Assembly: GCA_903891365.1 (NCBI GenBank)
Contig: CAITEG010000033.1
Coordinates: 1-8,070, forward strand
Direction of reading: 5' to 3'
Length of the DNA stretch: 8,070 nt
From: an uncultured bacterium
GTDB taxonomy: Bacteria > Patescibacteriota > Minisyncoccia > Phycocordibacterales > UBA9973
In this document: in pieces, positions 1-5,952 of the stretch
Position numbering within the stretch: position 1 is the first letter of the stretch
Layout of the letters: each line of letters opens with the position of its first letter
Translations under genes and position numbers: made by a program
Notes under the pieces: generated by a model
What the model saw: the letters and a program-made list of their open reading frames with translations, nothing else
Told to the model about the DNA's origin: nothing
The model's database searches: none

Positions 1-200
1 CAGGTAATCCTGTGACAAATAGATAGAATGAGTGTAAGTCCGACCCGGGGAGAGGAAACTTCCTCTCCCCAAGAGGCGCGAAATACCAAACGGCTCATTC
101 CCCCTGTATTTGAGCCGTTTGATATGTAGCTCATAAGCACCTAGGAGCGAGTAGCCATAGCGGTAATGCCTGAGGCGAATGCCGATGGTGCTACTTAAAC
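1..200 (+). ncRNA. Unidentified structured RNA, truncated at the window start
   Basis: This stretch is a chain of hairpins with no supported gene. Seen: CAGG/CCTG closing a TAAT loop (1-12); a perfect 11-bp stem at 47-57/60-70 (GGGGAGAGGAA with TTCCTCTCCCC); an 11-bp stem at 87-97/111-121, extended to 83-125 by three more pairs after one C-A mismatch; GCTC/GAGC at 129-132/145-148; and a nested 3' domain closed by AGTAGC/GCTACT (150-155/190-195) with CGG/CCG and GCC/GGC inside. After 200 the sequence turns AT-rich and the pairing stops, which suggests a 3' boundary. The layout is reminiscent of large structured RNAs tied to mobile elements, such as group II intron domains or HEARO/omega RNAs, but no reverse transcriptase, IscB or TnpB gene is in view. 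I do not recognise RNase P RNA, tmRNA or 6S RNA in it. The strand is a guess based on loop and stem appearance. Confidence 0.5.
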
Positions 201-338
201 ACTAGATAATCAATAAACAATAAATATCACATTTTACCGAGGCTATCGATTTTGTATTTTTGAATTTCTGTATTTTGGGCATTCCCTCCCAGACCCTGCC
301 TGCCCGCGGAAACCAAAACGAAATCTTGGCGAAATTAA

Positions 339-506
339 GAAAAATTAGTCGAGGTTTTGCGAATCCTTGTCCCAGAAAGTAGTTTCGCAAAGCCGAGTCC
401 GCATTTTAGAATTGATACATTAGTAGAGCGGTGTAGAGAGATTAAGGAAAAGGCAAAAGTGAAGCGTAAGATTAGCTTGGTAGATATTCTCATTGATTCT
501 TGCTAA
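339..506 (+). pseudogene. Possible C-terminal remnant of a decayed gene
   Basis: An open frame runs from just after a TAA (336-338) to a TAA at 504-506, 55 codons without an ATG. The only near-cognate starts are TTG at 357 and GTG at 459. Its translation looks protein-like: a KLVEVLRILVP segment, then a charged region containing VERCREIKEKAKVKRK and ending SLVDILIDSC. I cannot assign a family. Upstream on this strand no frame continues it cleanly, so it could be the surviving end of a gene lost by deletion or frameshift. It could equally be chance, since an open frame of 55 codons is not rare. Its stop codon TAA forms the first bases of the -10 box at 504-509, so the remnant's end doubles as the promoter of the next gene. 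Confidence 0.27.
353..394. repeat. Inverted repeat, 8-bp arms (TTTGCGAA/TTCGCAAA)
   Basis: Arms at 356-363 and 384-391 pair perfectly. A T-G wobble and a GG/CC pair extend the stem to 353-394, around a loop of 20 bases. No U-tract follows, so it is not a standard terminator. It lies in the gene-poor stretch 200-558, which otherwise holds only a possible gene remnant and a promoter. It may be a small dispersed palindromic repeat; only a genome-wide count could show that. Confidence 0.4.
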
Positions 507-509
507 AAT
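501..509 (+). promoter_or_regulatory. Extended -10 promoter for the PLP enzyme gene
   Basis: TGCTAAAAT is an extended -10 (TGn) followed by TAAAAT, five of six matches to TATAAT. No good -35 sits at normal spacing; the nearest, TTGGTA at 477-482, is 21 bases away. Transcription would start near 516, leaving a 5' leader of about 43 bases. That leader contains a small hairpin, GAGTC (516-520) with GACTC (533-537). The same TGNTAAAAT string recurs before ftsE and ftsX. Confidence 0.5.
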
Positions 510-558
510 GGGTTCGAGTCTTGTTTAATAGGGACTCATATTAATTAATAAATTAAAA

Positions 559-1587
559 ATGAGCAATAATAAAAAAGTTTTTGAAGGAAAAAGTGCAATG
601 ATAGATTTTCTCACACCTGGATCTCTCGGTATGACTCCTTTGGTAGAACTTCCACCAGCTCTCAATAAGTTTAGGGGAGATGGAGTTAGAATTTTTGTGA
701 AGCTTATGCAGTTCGTTCCGCTAGGGAATATAAAGTCTATGCCTTCTTGGCAAATGCTGAAGGGTATTGACCAGAAGACTTTAAAGAATACAAAGCATCT
801 CGTTGAGTATTCTTCTGGGAATACCGTTCTTTCTCTTGCGATACTATCTCGTCATTTTGGTATACCAAATCTGCATGCGATCATCACTCCCGATGTGCCA
901 GAGCACAAGAAGCGTCTTCTTAAGTTAGTGGGAGCTGATCTTATGATTTCTCATGGTCCTCGAAGTCCTGACGTCCATAGTAATATGGGTGGGGTTTATG
1001 AAGCCAAGCAACTAGGGAAGAAGAAAGGTTGGCACAATCTAAACCAGTATATAAATCCTGGTAATACAAGTGCTTCTGAAGAGTACGTAGCGAAAGAGCT
1101 TTGGGAGCAACTAGGCGACAAGCTCACCATTTTTGCTTCTACTATCGGTACCGCGGGTACTATCTATGGAGCAGGTTCATATCTGAAGTCTAAGAATAAG
1201 AATATTTATGTAGCTGGGACTTCTATAAAGAAGGGCTCTTCTATACCGGGGCCTCGTGTAGATGAAGCCATCCTCAAGCTTGGTATTCCTTGGTATGACA
1301 TAGTGGATAAAGTTATCCCTATCGACGCTGTCTCTGCTTACGAAAGAAGTCTAGCCCTTATAAGACTTGGGCTCTTTGTTGGTCCTTCGACAGGTATGCA
1401 ACTAGCGATGATAGAGAAGATGGTGGCAGAAATGAAAAAGAATAAAACTTTAAATAAATACAGGAATAATAATAAGGAAGTCGTTATATCTTTTGTGGCT
1501 TGCGATATGATGCATCCATATATCGATGATTATTTCAAAATCTTACCTAAAAAGTATTTCAAACCCGAACACAATTTAGAAAAATAG
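559..1587 (+). CDS. PLP-dependent cysteine-synthase-fold enzyme (fold type II)
   Basis: A 342-residue protein of the tryptophan-synthase-beta/cysteine-synthase superfamily; such enzymes use pyridoxal phosphate for beta-replacement or elimination on amino acids. Visible signatures in order: the lysine region PLGNIKSM (54-61) with Lys59 as the likely Schiff-base lysine; SSGNT (85-89), matching the TSGNTG substrate loop; INPGNTSA (166-173); GTAGT (197-201), the glycine-rich phosphate cup normally GTGGT; and GPSTGM (275-280), whose Ser277 matches the residue that contacts the PLP ring nitrogen. Length is slightly above the usual 300-320. The K-D-R that normally follows the Schiff-base lysine region is K-S-M here, and SSGNTV replaces TSGNTG, so substrate may differ from O-acetylserine. 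I would not name it cysK. There is no Shine-Dalgarno sequence; ATG 559 is the first start in the frame. The gene stands alone, closed by a hairpin two bases after its TAG. Confidence 0.85.
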   Translation: MSNNKKVFEGKSAMIDFLTPGSLGMTPLVELPPALNKFRGDGVRIFVKLMQFVPLGNIKSMPSWQMLKGIDQKTLKNTKHLVEYSSGNTVLSLAILSRHFGIPNLHAIITPDVPEHKKRLLKLVGADLMISHGPRSPDVHSNMGGVYEAKQLGKKKGWHNLNQYINPGNTSASEEYVAKELWEQLGDKLTIFASTIGTAGTIYGAGSYLKSKNKNIYVAGTSIKKGSSIPGPRVDEAILKLGIPWYDIVDKVIPIDAVSAYERSLALIRLGLFVGPSTGMQLAMIEKMVAEMKKNKTLNKYRNNNKEVVISFVACDMMHPYIDDYFKILPKKYFKPEHNLEK

Positions 1588-1589
1588 AT

Positions 1590-1625
1590 TTTACCAACTC
1601 AAACCTATAGGATTGAGTTGGTAAA
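1590..1625. terminator. Strong hairpin between the PLP enzyme gene and prfB
   Basis: A perfect 13-bp inverted repeat, TTTACCAACTCAA (1590-1602) with TTGAGTTGGTAAA (1613-1625), has a 10-base centre that can add a CC/GG pair around TATA. It starts two bases after the upstream stop. The + strand downstream is A-rich rather than U-rich, so it is not a textbook intrinsic terminator for that gene. It may block 3' decay, terminate inefficiently, or act as an operator, because a weak -35 (TTGAGT, 1613-1618) lies in its right arm. Confidence 0.55.
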
Positions 1626-1640
1626 GATGAAATATATTAA
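1613..1640 (+). promoter_or_regulatory. Possible weak promoter for prfB
   Basis: TTGAGT (1613-1618) and TATTAA (1635-1640) are each four of six consensus matches, 16 bases apart. A start near 1647 would give a near-leaderless prfB mRNA, as inferred for other genes here. TATATT (1633-1638) is a better -10 but sits too close to the -35. The alternative is read-through from the upstream gene. Confidence 0.3.
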
Positions 1641-1648
1641 AAAATAAA

Positions 1649-2536
1649 ATGGAAAAAGATAAAGAAGAAATTAAGAAAGAGATAGAGAAGCTCGAAGAGG
1701 AGATGACCTTGGGTAATTTCTGGGAAGATAAAGTTAAAGCTCAAAGTATCATCAGAAGAATAGGGGAGCTGAAAGATGAACTTCTTGGCGCCGAGAAGTA
1801 CGACAAAGGCAGTGCCATACTTTCTATTCTCTCTGGTGCTGGAGGCGACGATGCTGAAGACTTTTCCAGCATGCTTCTTCATATGTATTTAAAATATATA
1901 GAAAGAAAAGGTTGGCAAGTAGTTCTTCTGCATGAGAACAAGAATGACGTCGGTGGCTACCGCAACATTTCCTTAGAAGTAAGTGGTAAGGGTGCATACG
2001 GCACTCTCAAGAACGAGTCGGGTGTTCATCGTCTTGTCCGCATCTCTCCATTTAATGCGAAGTCTCTTCGGCATACATCTTTTTCTTTAGTTGAAGTTGT
2101 TCCAAAGCTTGAGAAGGATGATAAAGCTATAGAAATTCCTCCCGAAGATTTAAGAATTGAATTCTCAAAGTCAGGTGGTCCTGGTGGTCAGAATGTGAAC
2201 AAGAGGGAGACTGCAGTTAGGATTATTCACTTGCCGACGAACCTTTCTGTTCACGTCACCACCGAGCGTTCTCAAGAGCAGAATCGTGAAAAAGCAGTAG
2301 AAATCCTAAAAGGGAAGCTTTATAAGAAAAGAGAAGAAGACAAGCTTAAAGAAAAGGCTGGACTTTCACCGACGAAGACGACCGAGATAGAGTGGGGAAG
2401 TCAAATCCGTTCATATGTGCTTCATCCTTACAAGATGGTGAAGGACCATAGGACAGGAGTTGAAGTTAGCAATGTTGACGCCGTGCTCGAAGATGGCGTG
2501 ATAGAGCCTTTCATTGAAGCAGAAGCTAAATTGTGA
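1649..2536 (+). CDS. prfB: Peptide chain release factor 2 (RF2), short N-terminus
   Basis: RF2 reads UAA and UGA stop codons on the ribosome and triggers peptide release. Seen in the 295-residue product: SPF at 133-135, the RF2-type stop-codon tripeptide in the context RISPFNA (RF1 has PxT); GGQ at 179-181 in SGGPGGQNVNK, the peptidyl-transferase-centre motif; and RRHTSF-like LRHTSF (140-145). E. coli RF2 has 365 residues. Comparing the AGSGG/SGAGG anchor, here at about 62-66, some 60-70 residues are missing, all from helical domain 1. An in-frame TGA at 1628 rules out a longer ATG-started form. The common autoregulatory +1 frameshift site (CUU UGA C) is absent, so that feedback seems lost. 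There is no Shine-Dalgarno sequence. The gene's own stop is TGA, showing that UGA means stop in this organism. It precedes ftsE by 16 bases. Confidence 0.95.
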   Translation: MEKDKEEIKKEIEKLEEEMTLGNFWEDKVKAQSIIRRIGELKDELLGAEKYDKGSAILSILSGAGGDDAEDFSSMLLHMYLKYIERKGWQVVLLHENKNDVGGYRNISLEVSGKGAYGTLKNESGVHRLVRISPFNAKSLRHTSFSLVEVVPKLEKDDKAIEIPPEDLRIEFSKSGGPGGQNVNKRETAVRIIHLPTNLSVHVTTERSQEQNREKAVEILKGKLYKKREEDKLKEKAGLSPTKTTEIEWGSQIRSYVLHPYKMVKDHRTGVEVSNVDAVLEDGVIEPFIEAEAKL

Positions 2537-2542
2537 TAAAAT
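2514..2542 (+). promoter_or_regulatory. Promoter for ftsE inside the prfB 3' end
   Basis: The -35 TTGAAG (2514-2519), a 17-base spacer and the -10 TAAAAT (2537-2542) preceded by TGA make a good sigma-70-type promoter with an extended -10. The predicted start is near 2549, four bases before the ATG at 2553, giving a near-leaderless ftsE mRNA. The promoter overlaps the last codons and stop of prfB. Confidence 0.55.
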
Positions 2543-2552
2543 TATAAGATAA

Positions 2553-3233
2553 ATGATTTACTTTGATAATGTTACAAAAAAATACAAAGATAATGCTTCC
2601 TTAGAGGACGTCACGATATCCATCGCTCCTGGGGAATTCGTATCTATTGTAGGGCATTCAGGTGCAGGTAAGACAACTCTAACAAAATTAATCCTCGCAG
2701 AAGAAGCTCCGACTACTGGAACCGTTTCTTTTGAGTCTACAGATATACATAAATTATCCAAGAAGGATTTAATGAACTTCCGTCGCAAGATAGGAGTTGT
2801 TTTTCAAGATTTTCGTCTTCTTCCGGGAAGAACAGCTTATGAGAATATCGCTTTTGCTATGGAATCAACAGGAAAGACTGACGAAGAGATCATGGAAGAC
2901 GTTCCTCACGTCCTTGAGCTTGTAGATCTTACGAATAGAGCTTTCCACTTTCCGCACCAGCTCTCAGGCGGAGAGAAGCAGCGTCTAGCTATTGCTCGTG
3001 CTATCATCACTCAGCCGGAGATTATCATTGCCGATGAACCGACAGGTAACCTTGATCCTGGCAACGCTATTGAAGTCATAAATATTCTGAAGAAGATTAA
3101 TGATCTAGGTACGACAGTTATCCTCACTACTCACAATAAAAGCTTAGTAGATGGTATCAAAAAGCGTGTTATAACTCTTGAGAATGGCCGTGTCATAAGA
3201 GATGATAAACAAGGTAAATATATGCTAAAATAA
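2553..3233 (+). CDS. ftsE: Cell-division ATP-binding protein FtsE
   Basis: FtsE is the cytoplasmic ATPase of the FtsEX ABC complex, which joins the divisome and drives conformational change through FtsX to control peptidoglycan hydrolysis. The 226-residue sequence has the full ABC set: Walker A GHSGAGKT (34-41), Q-loop Gln85 in VFQDFRLL, signature LSGGE (137-141), Walker B IIIADEP (157-163) with catalytic Glu162, D-loop GNLD (165-168) and switch His194. The phrase QDFRLLPGRTAYENIAFA is typical of FtsE rather than of other small ABC ATPases. The length is normal. It ends six bases before ftsX, and prfB-ftsE-ftsX is a common bacterial order, which supports the assignment. There is no Shine-Dalgarno sequence; ATG 2553 follows the predicted start point by about four bases. 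Confidence 0.96.
   Translation: MIYFDNVTKKYKDNASLEDVTISIAPGEFVSIVGHSGAGKTTLTKLILAEEAPTTGTVSFESTDIHKLSKKDLMNFRRKIGVVFQDFRLLPGRTAYENIAFAMESTGKTDEEIMEDVPHVLELVDLTNRAFHFPHQLSGGEKQRLAIARAIITQPEIIIADEPTGNLDPGNAIEVINILKKINDLGTTVILTTHNKSLVDGIKKRVITLENGRVIRDDKQGKYMLK
3223..3231 (+). promoter_or_regulatory. Extended -10 promoter for ftsX overlapping the ftsE stop
   Basis: TGCTAAAAT is identical to the box before the first gene and one base different from the one before ftsE. No good -35 is visible at 16-18 bases; an extended -10 can do without. A start near 3238 would put the ftsX ATG (3240) two bases from the 5' end. Because the box also encodes the last FtsE residues, coding constraint is an alternative explanation. 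Confidence 0.4.
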
Positions 3234-3239
3234 ACTTAT

Positions 3240-4160
3240 ATGTTAATACACGCAAAAAGAATAATAAGAACAGGTTGGAATAATTTCGTACGAAGTGGCT
3301 TCACGTCGATAGCAAGTATTCTTATCATGACGATAACTCTTTTTGTTATTACCTCACTTATCTTCGTCCAAGCATCTCTCAATCAATCACTTTCAGATAT
3401 TAAGAATAAAGTAGACGTCACGGTGTACTTCATCCCAGGAGCAGAAGAAGTCGCTATCCAAAAAGTAGAAGACTCTTTGAATAAATTACCAGAAGTTAAA
3501 AACATTACTTATACTTCAGCTGCTGACGCACTTTCAAACTTCAAAGACAAGCATGCAGGTGATTACCTAACTCTCCAAGCTCTCGATGAGCTTAGTAGTA
3601 ATCCACTAGGAGCATCACTCAATATTAAAGCGAACGAACCTTCCCAATACGAAAGTATTTCGAAGTATTTTGAAAGTGACAACGCTTTGTCCAAAGGGGC
3701 ACTCACTATCATCGACAAGATAGACTACAATCAGAACAAGCTAATCATCGACAGACTTACTTCTATTATAAATGGAGCTCGAAGTCTTGGCTTTGCTGTC
3801 TCTCTCGTCCTTATCATTATTTCTATTATCATTACTTACAATACGATAAGACTTATCATCTATATGTCTCGTGATGAAATCAGTGTTATGAAGCTCGTTG
3901 GAGCAGGGCACAAGTATGTCCAAGGTCCATTCATCGTGTCAGGAATTCTAGTCGGTATCTGCTCGGCGTTCCTCTCGATTCTTCTTTTCATCCCTATTTC
4001 TATCTGGCTCGGGAATCATATGACAGACTTTATAGGCCTCAATCTATATCAATACTACAAGTCTAACTTCTTACAGTTGTTCGTTATCATGCTTGGTTCT
4101 GGTGTCTTGCTTGGAAGCATCTCAAGCTTCTTTGCTATTAATAGATTTCTAAGAAAATAA
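3240..4160 (+). CDS. ftsX: Cell-division ABC permease FtsX
   Basis: FtsX is the membrane subunit of FtsEX. The 306-residue sequence shows the family plan: a short cytoplasmic N-terminus, TM1 about 21-44, a large extracytoplasmic loop about 45-180, then TM2 about 183-207, TM3 about 230-256 and TM4 about 278-300, with a basic C-terminus (NRFLRK). The segment DEISVMKLVGAGHKYVQGPF (212-231) between TM2 and TM3 is the most conserved FtsX stretch. The outer loop opens with VDVTVYFIPGAEE and a KVEDSLNKLPEVKNITYTSA-like fold seen across the family; this loop normally recruits a murein hydrolase or its activator. No such partner (EnvC, PcsB or M23-type) is encoded here. It follows ftsE by six bases and precedes pyrG by three. 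Confidence 0.95.
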   Translation: MLIHAKRIIRTGWNNFVRSGFTSIASILIMTITLFVITSLIFVQASLNQSLSDIKNKVDVTVYFIPGAEEVAIQKVEDSLNKLPEVKNITYTSAADALSNFKDKHAGDYLTLQALDELSSNPLGASLNIKANEPSQYESISKYFESDNALSKGALTIIDKIDYNQNKLIIDRLTSIINGARSLGFAVSLVLIIISIIITYNTIRLIIYMSRDEISVMKLVGAGHKYVQGPFIVSGILVGICSAFLSILLFIPISIWLGNHMTDFIGLNLYQYYKSNFLQLFVIMLGSGVLLGSISSFFAINRFLRK

Positions 4161-4163
4161 AAT

Positions 4164-5849
4164 ATGAAAGAAGAAGAGAAAAAAAAGCTAGAGAGTAAAA
4201 ATTCTAACTGTAAGTATATCTTTGTAGTTGGAGGTGTCATATCAGGAGTCGGAAAGGGGATAACTGCTTCATCTATCGCTCGTATTCTTTCGGACCGTGG
4301 CCAAACTGTTACGGCTATTAAGATAGACCCATATATAAATATCGATGCAGGGACTATGAATCCGACAGAGCATGGAGAAGTCTTTGTTCTTGATGATGGA
4401 GATGAGACCGACCAAGACATGGGTAACTATGAACGCTTTCTAGGGGTAAATCTTTCCCGCACGAATTATATGACGACCGGACGCGTATACCAAAGCGTTA
4501 TCGAGAGTGAGAGAAACTTGGAGTATGCTGGTAAATGTGTAGAAGTTGTTCCTCATATTCCTCTTGAAGTTATTCGTCGTATTGAGCTTGCTCGTGATAA
4601 AGCAGGGGCTGACGTCGTCATCATAGAAATCGGTGGAACTGTCGGTGAATATCAGAATATGCTTTTCCTTGAAGCTGCTCGTATGATGAAGATCAAGCAT
4701 CATAAAGAAGTTTTCTTCGTAATGGTTTCCTACCTACCTATACCTTCAAAAGTTGGAGAGATGAAGACCAAGCCTACACAGTATGCTGTTAGGACACTGA
4801 ATGCTTCAGGAATCCAGCCGGATATTATCGTCGCCCGTAGTAAAGTATCTCTCGATGATAAAAGAAAAGAAAAGATTTCTATGTTCTGCAACGTCCCCGT
4901 CGACCACATCATCTCAGCTCCAGATGTAGATAGTATCTACGACATACCGGTCAATTTCGAGAAGGAAGGACTTGGTGATATGATCTGTGATACTGTCGGT
5001 ATGACTTGCGGTCCTGCAATGAATGAAGGCTCAACCAAATGGAAAAAGTTTGCTAGCTCTGCTCACAATAAGAAGAATGGACTCAATATCGCTATCGTCG
5101 GCAAGTATTTCAATACTGGTGACTTCACTCTTTCGGATTCATACCTCTCTGTTATCGAAGCTATCAAGTACTCGGGTTATCTATGTGGTAGCAAGCCGAC
5201 ACTGACTTGGATATCATCGATGGATTTTGAAAAGGATCCAAAGAGAATAAAAGAACTTTCAAAGTATGACGGTATCATCGTGCCAGGAGGATTCGGATCA
5301 AGAGGTATAGAGGGAATAATAAAAACGATAGAATACGCTCGTAAGAACAATATCCCTTACTTTGGTCTTTGCTATGGTATGCAGCTGCTCGTCATCGAGT
5401 ATGCTCGTAATGTCTTAGGGATCAAAGAAGCGAATACTAGAGAAGTTAATCCAAATGCCAAGGACTTAGTCATCGATGTTATGGCTGACCAGAAGGTCAA
5501 AATAGAGAAGAAAGACTTAGGTGGTAGTATGCGTCTGGGTTCATATCCCGCAACTCTTAAGAAAGGTACAGTCGCAGAAAAGGCCTACAAAGCTATTTCT
5601 ATCGCAGAGCGTCATAGACACCGCTACGAGGTCAATAATGCTTACAGAGAGGCATTGGAGAAGGCAGGGCTCGTGTTCTCAGGAGTATCTCCTGATGGTA
5701 AGCTTTGTGAGATAGCTGAGCTTCCAGCTAGCAAGCATCCATTCTTCCTCGGTACTCAATTCCACCCGGAATTCAAAGCGAGACCTCTCTCTCCACACCC
5801 ACTTTTCACAGCATTTATAAAAGCGTGTCAGAAGAATAAGAAGAAATAG
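4164..5849 (+). CDS. pyrG: CTP synthase (UTP:ammonia ligase, glutamine-hydrolysing)
   Basis: PyrG makes CTP from UTP, ATP and glutamine, the last step of pyrimidine nucleotide synthesis. The 561-residue product has both domains in full. The synthetase domain has the P-loop GGVISGVGKG (23-32), KIDPYINIDAGTM (53-65), TEHGEVFVLDDG (68-79) and EIGGTVGEYQ (155-164). The class I glutamine amidotransferase domain (about 305-555) has PGGFGSRG (374-381), nucleophile Cys403 in GLCYGMQ, and His533 and Glu535 in QFHPEF. HRHRYEVNN (483-491) is also typical. The residue after the nucleophile is Tyr; in many bacteria it is Leu. A lysine-rich N-terminal tail of about 17 residues precedes the usual start. ATG 4164 follows the ftsX stop by three bases, without a Shine-Dalgarno sequence. 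A faint extended -10 (TGCTATTAA, 4133-4141) lies inside ftsX; otherwise pyrG is co-transcribed with ftsEX. Confidence 0.97.
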   Translation: MKEEEKKKLESKNSNCKYIFVVGGVISGVGKGITASSIARILSDRGQTVTAIKIDPYINIDAGTMNPTEHGEVFVLDDGDETDQDMGNYERFLGVNLSRTNYMTTGRVYQSVIESERNLEYAGKCVEVVPHIPLEVIRRIELARDKAGADVVIIEIGGTVGEYQNMLFLEAARMMKIKHHKEVFFVMVSYLPIPSKVGEMKTKPTQYAVRTLNASGIQPDIIVARSKVSLDDKRKEKISMFCNVPVDHIISAPDVDSIYDIPVNFEKEGLGDMICDTVGMTCGPAMNEGSTKWKKFASSAHNKKNGLNIAIVGKYFNTGDFTLSDSYLSVIEAIKYSGYLCGSKPTLTWISSMDFEKDPKRIKELSKYDGIIVPGGFGSRGIEGIIKTIEYARKNNIPYFGLCYGMQLLVIEYARNVLGIKEANTREVNPNAKDLVIDVMADQKVKIEKKDLGGSMRLGSYPATLKKGTVAEKAYKAISIAERHRHRYEVNNAYREALEKAGLVFSGVSPDGKLCEIAELPASKHPFFLGTQFHPEFKARPLSPHPLFTAFIKACQKNKKK

Positions 5850-5852
5850 AGA

Positions 5853-5951
5853 GTAGAAAGTAGTATGTAGTATGTAAAAATATAAAATGCCTTGGCGACG
5901 CCAAGGCATTTTACTTTTAATATTTACTACTTCCTACATACTACTTTCTAC
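5853..5951. repeat. Nested palindromic element between convergent genes
   Basis: Two 18-base arms are perfect inverted repeats: GTAGAAAGTAGTATGTAG at 5853-5870 and its complement at 5934-5951. Inside is the terminator palindrome 5884-5912. The bases between arm and terminator also align imperfectly in inverse orientation. The element starts four bases after the pyrG stop and ends one base before the stop of the opposing gene, so it fills the whole gap. It could be a REP- or MITE-like repeat, or an inverted duplication around a terminator. The arms carry GTAGTAT-type short direct repeats. Confidence 0.65.
5884..5912. terminator. Bidirectional intrinsic terminator for pyrG and the LOG-family gene
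   Basis: AAAATGCCTTGGCG (5884-5897) pairs perfectly with CGCCAAGGCATTTT (5899-5912), a 14-bp palindrome with a one-base centre, GC-rich near the loop and A/T at the base. On the + strand TTTTACTTTTAATATTT follows the stem. Read from the other strand, TTTTATATTTTTAC follows. Both converging genes therefore end in a standard hairpin plus U-tract. Confidence 0.88.
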
Positions 5952-5952
5952 A

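Noticed and set aside
1..200. RNase P RNA, tmRNA or 6S RNA
   Set aside because: The conserved RNase P core segments, the tmRNA tRNA-like end and tag frame, and a 6S-type central bubble are not visible.
202..390. 62-codon minus-strand frame
   Set aside because: It starts in the inverted repeat and ends in the AT-rich flank of the RNA. It has no promoter or recognisable domain, and its composition looks like translated non-coding DNA.
1627..1647. Six-codon frame MKYIKK before prfB as a frameshift leader
   Set aside because: It has the right frame for a +1 shift but ends in TAA, lacks the CUU slippery codon and any Shine-Dalgarno-like stimulator, and is short enough to be chance.
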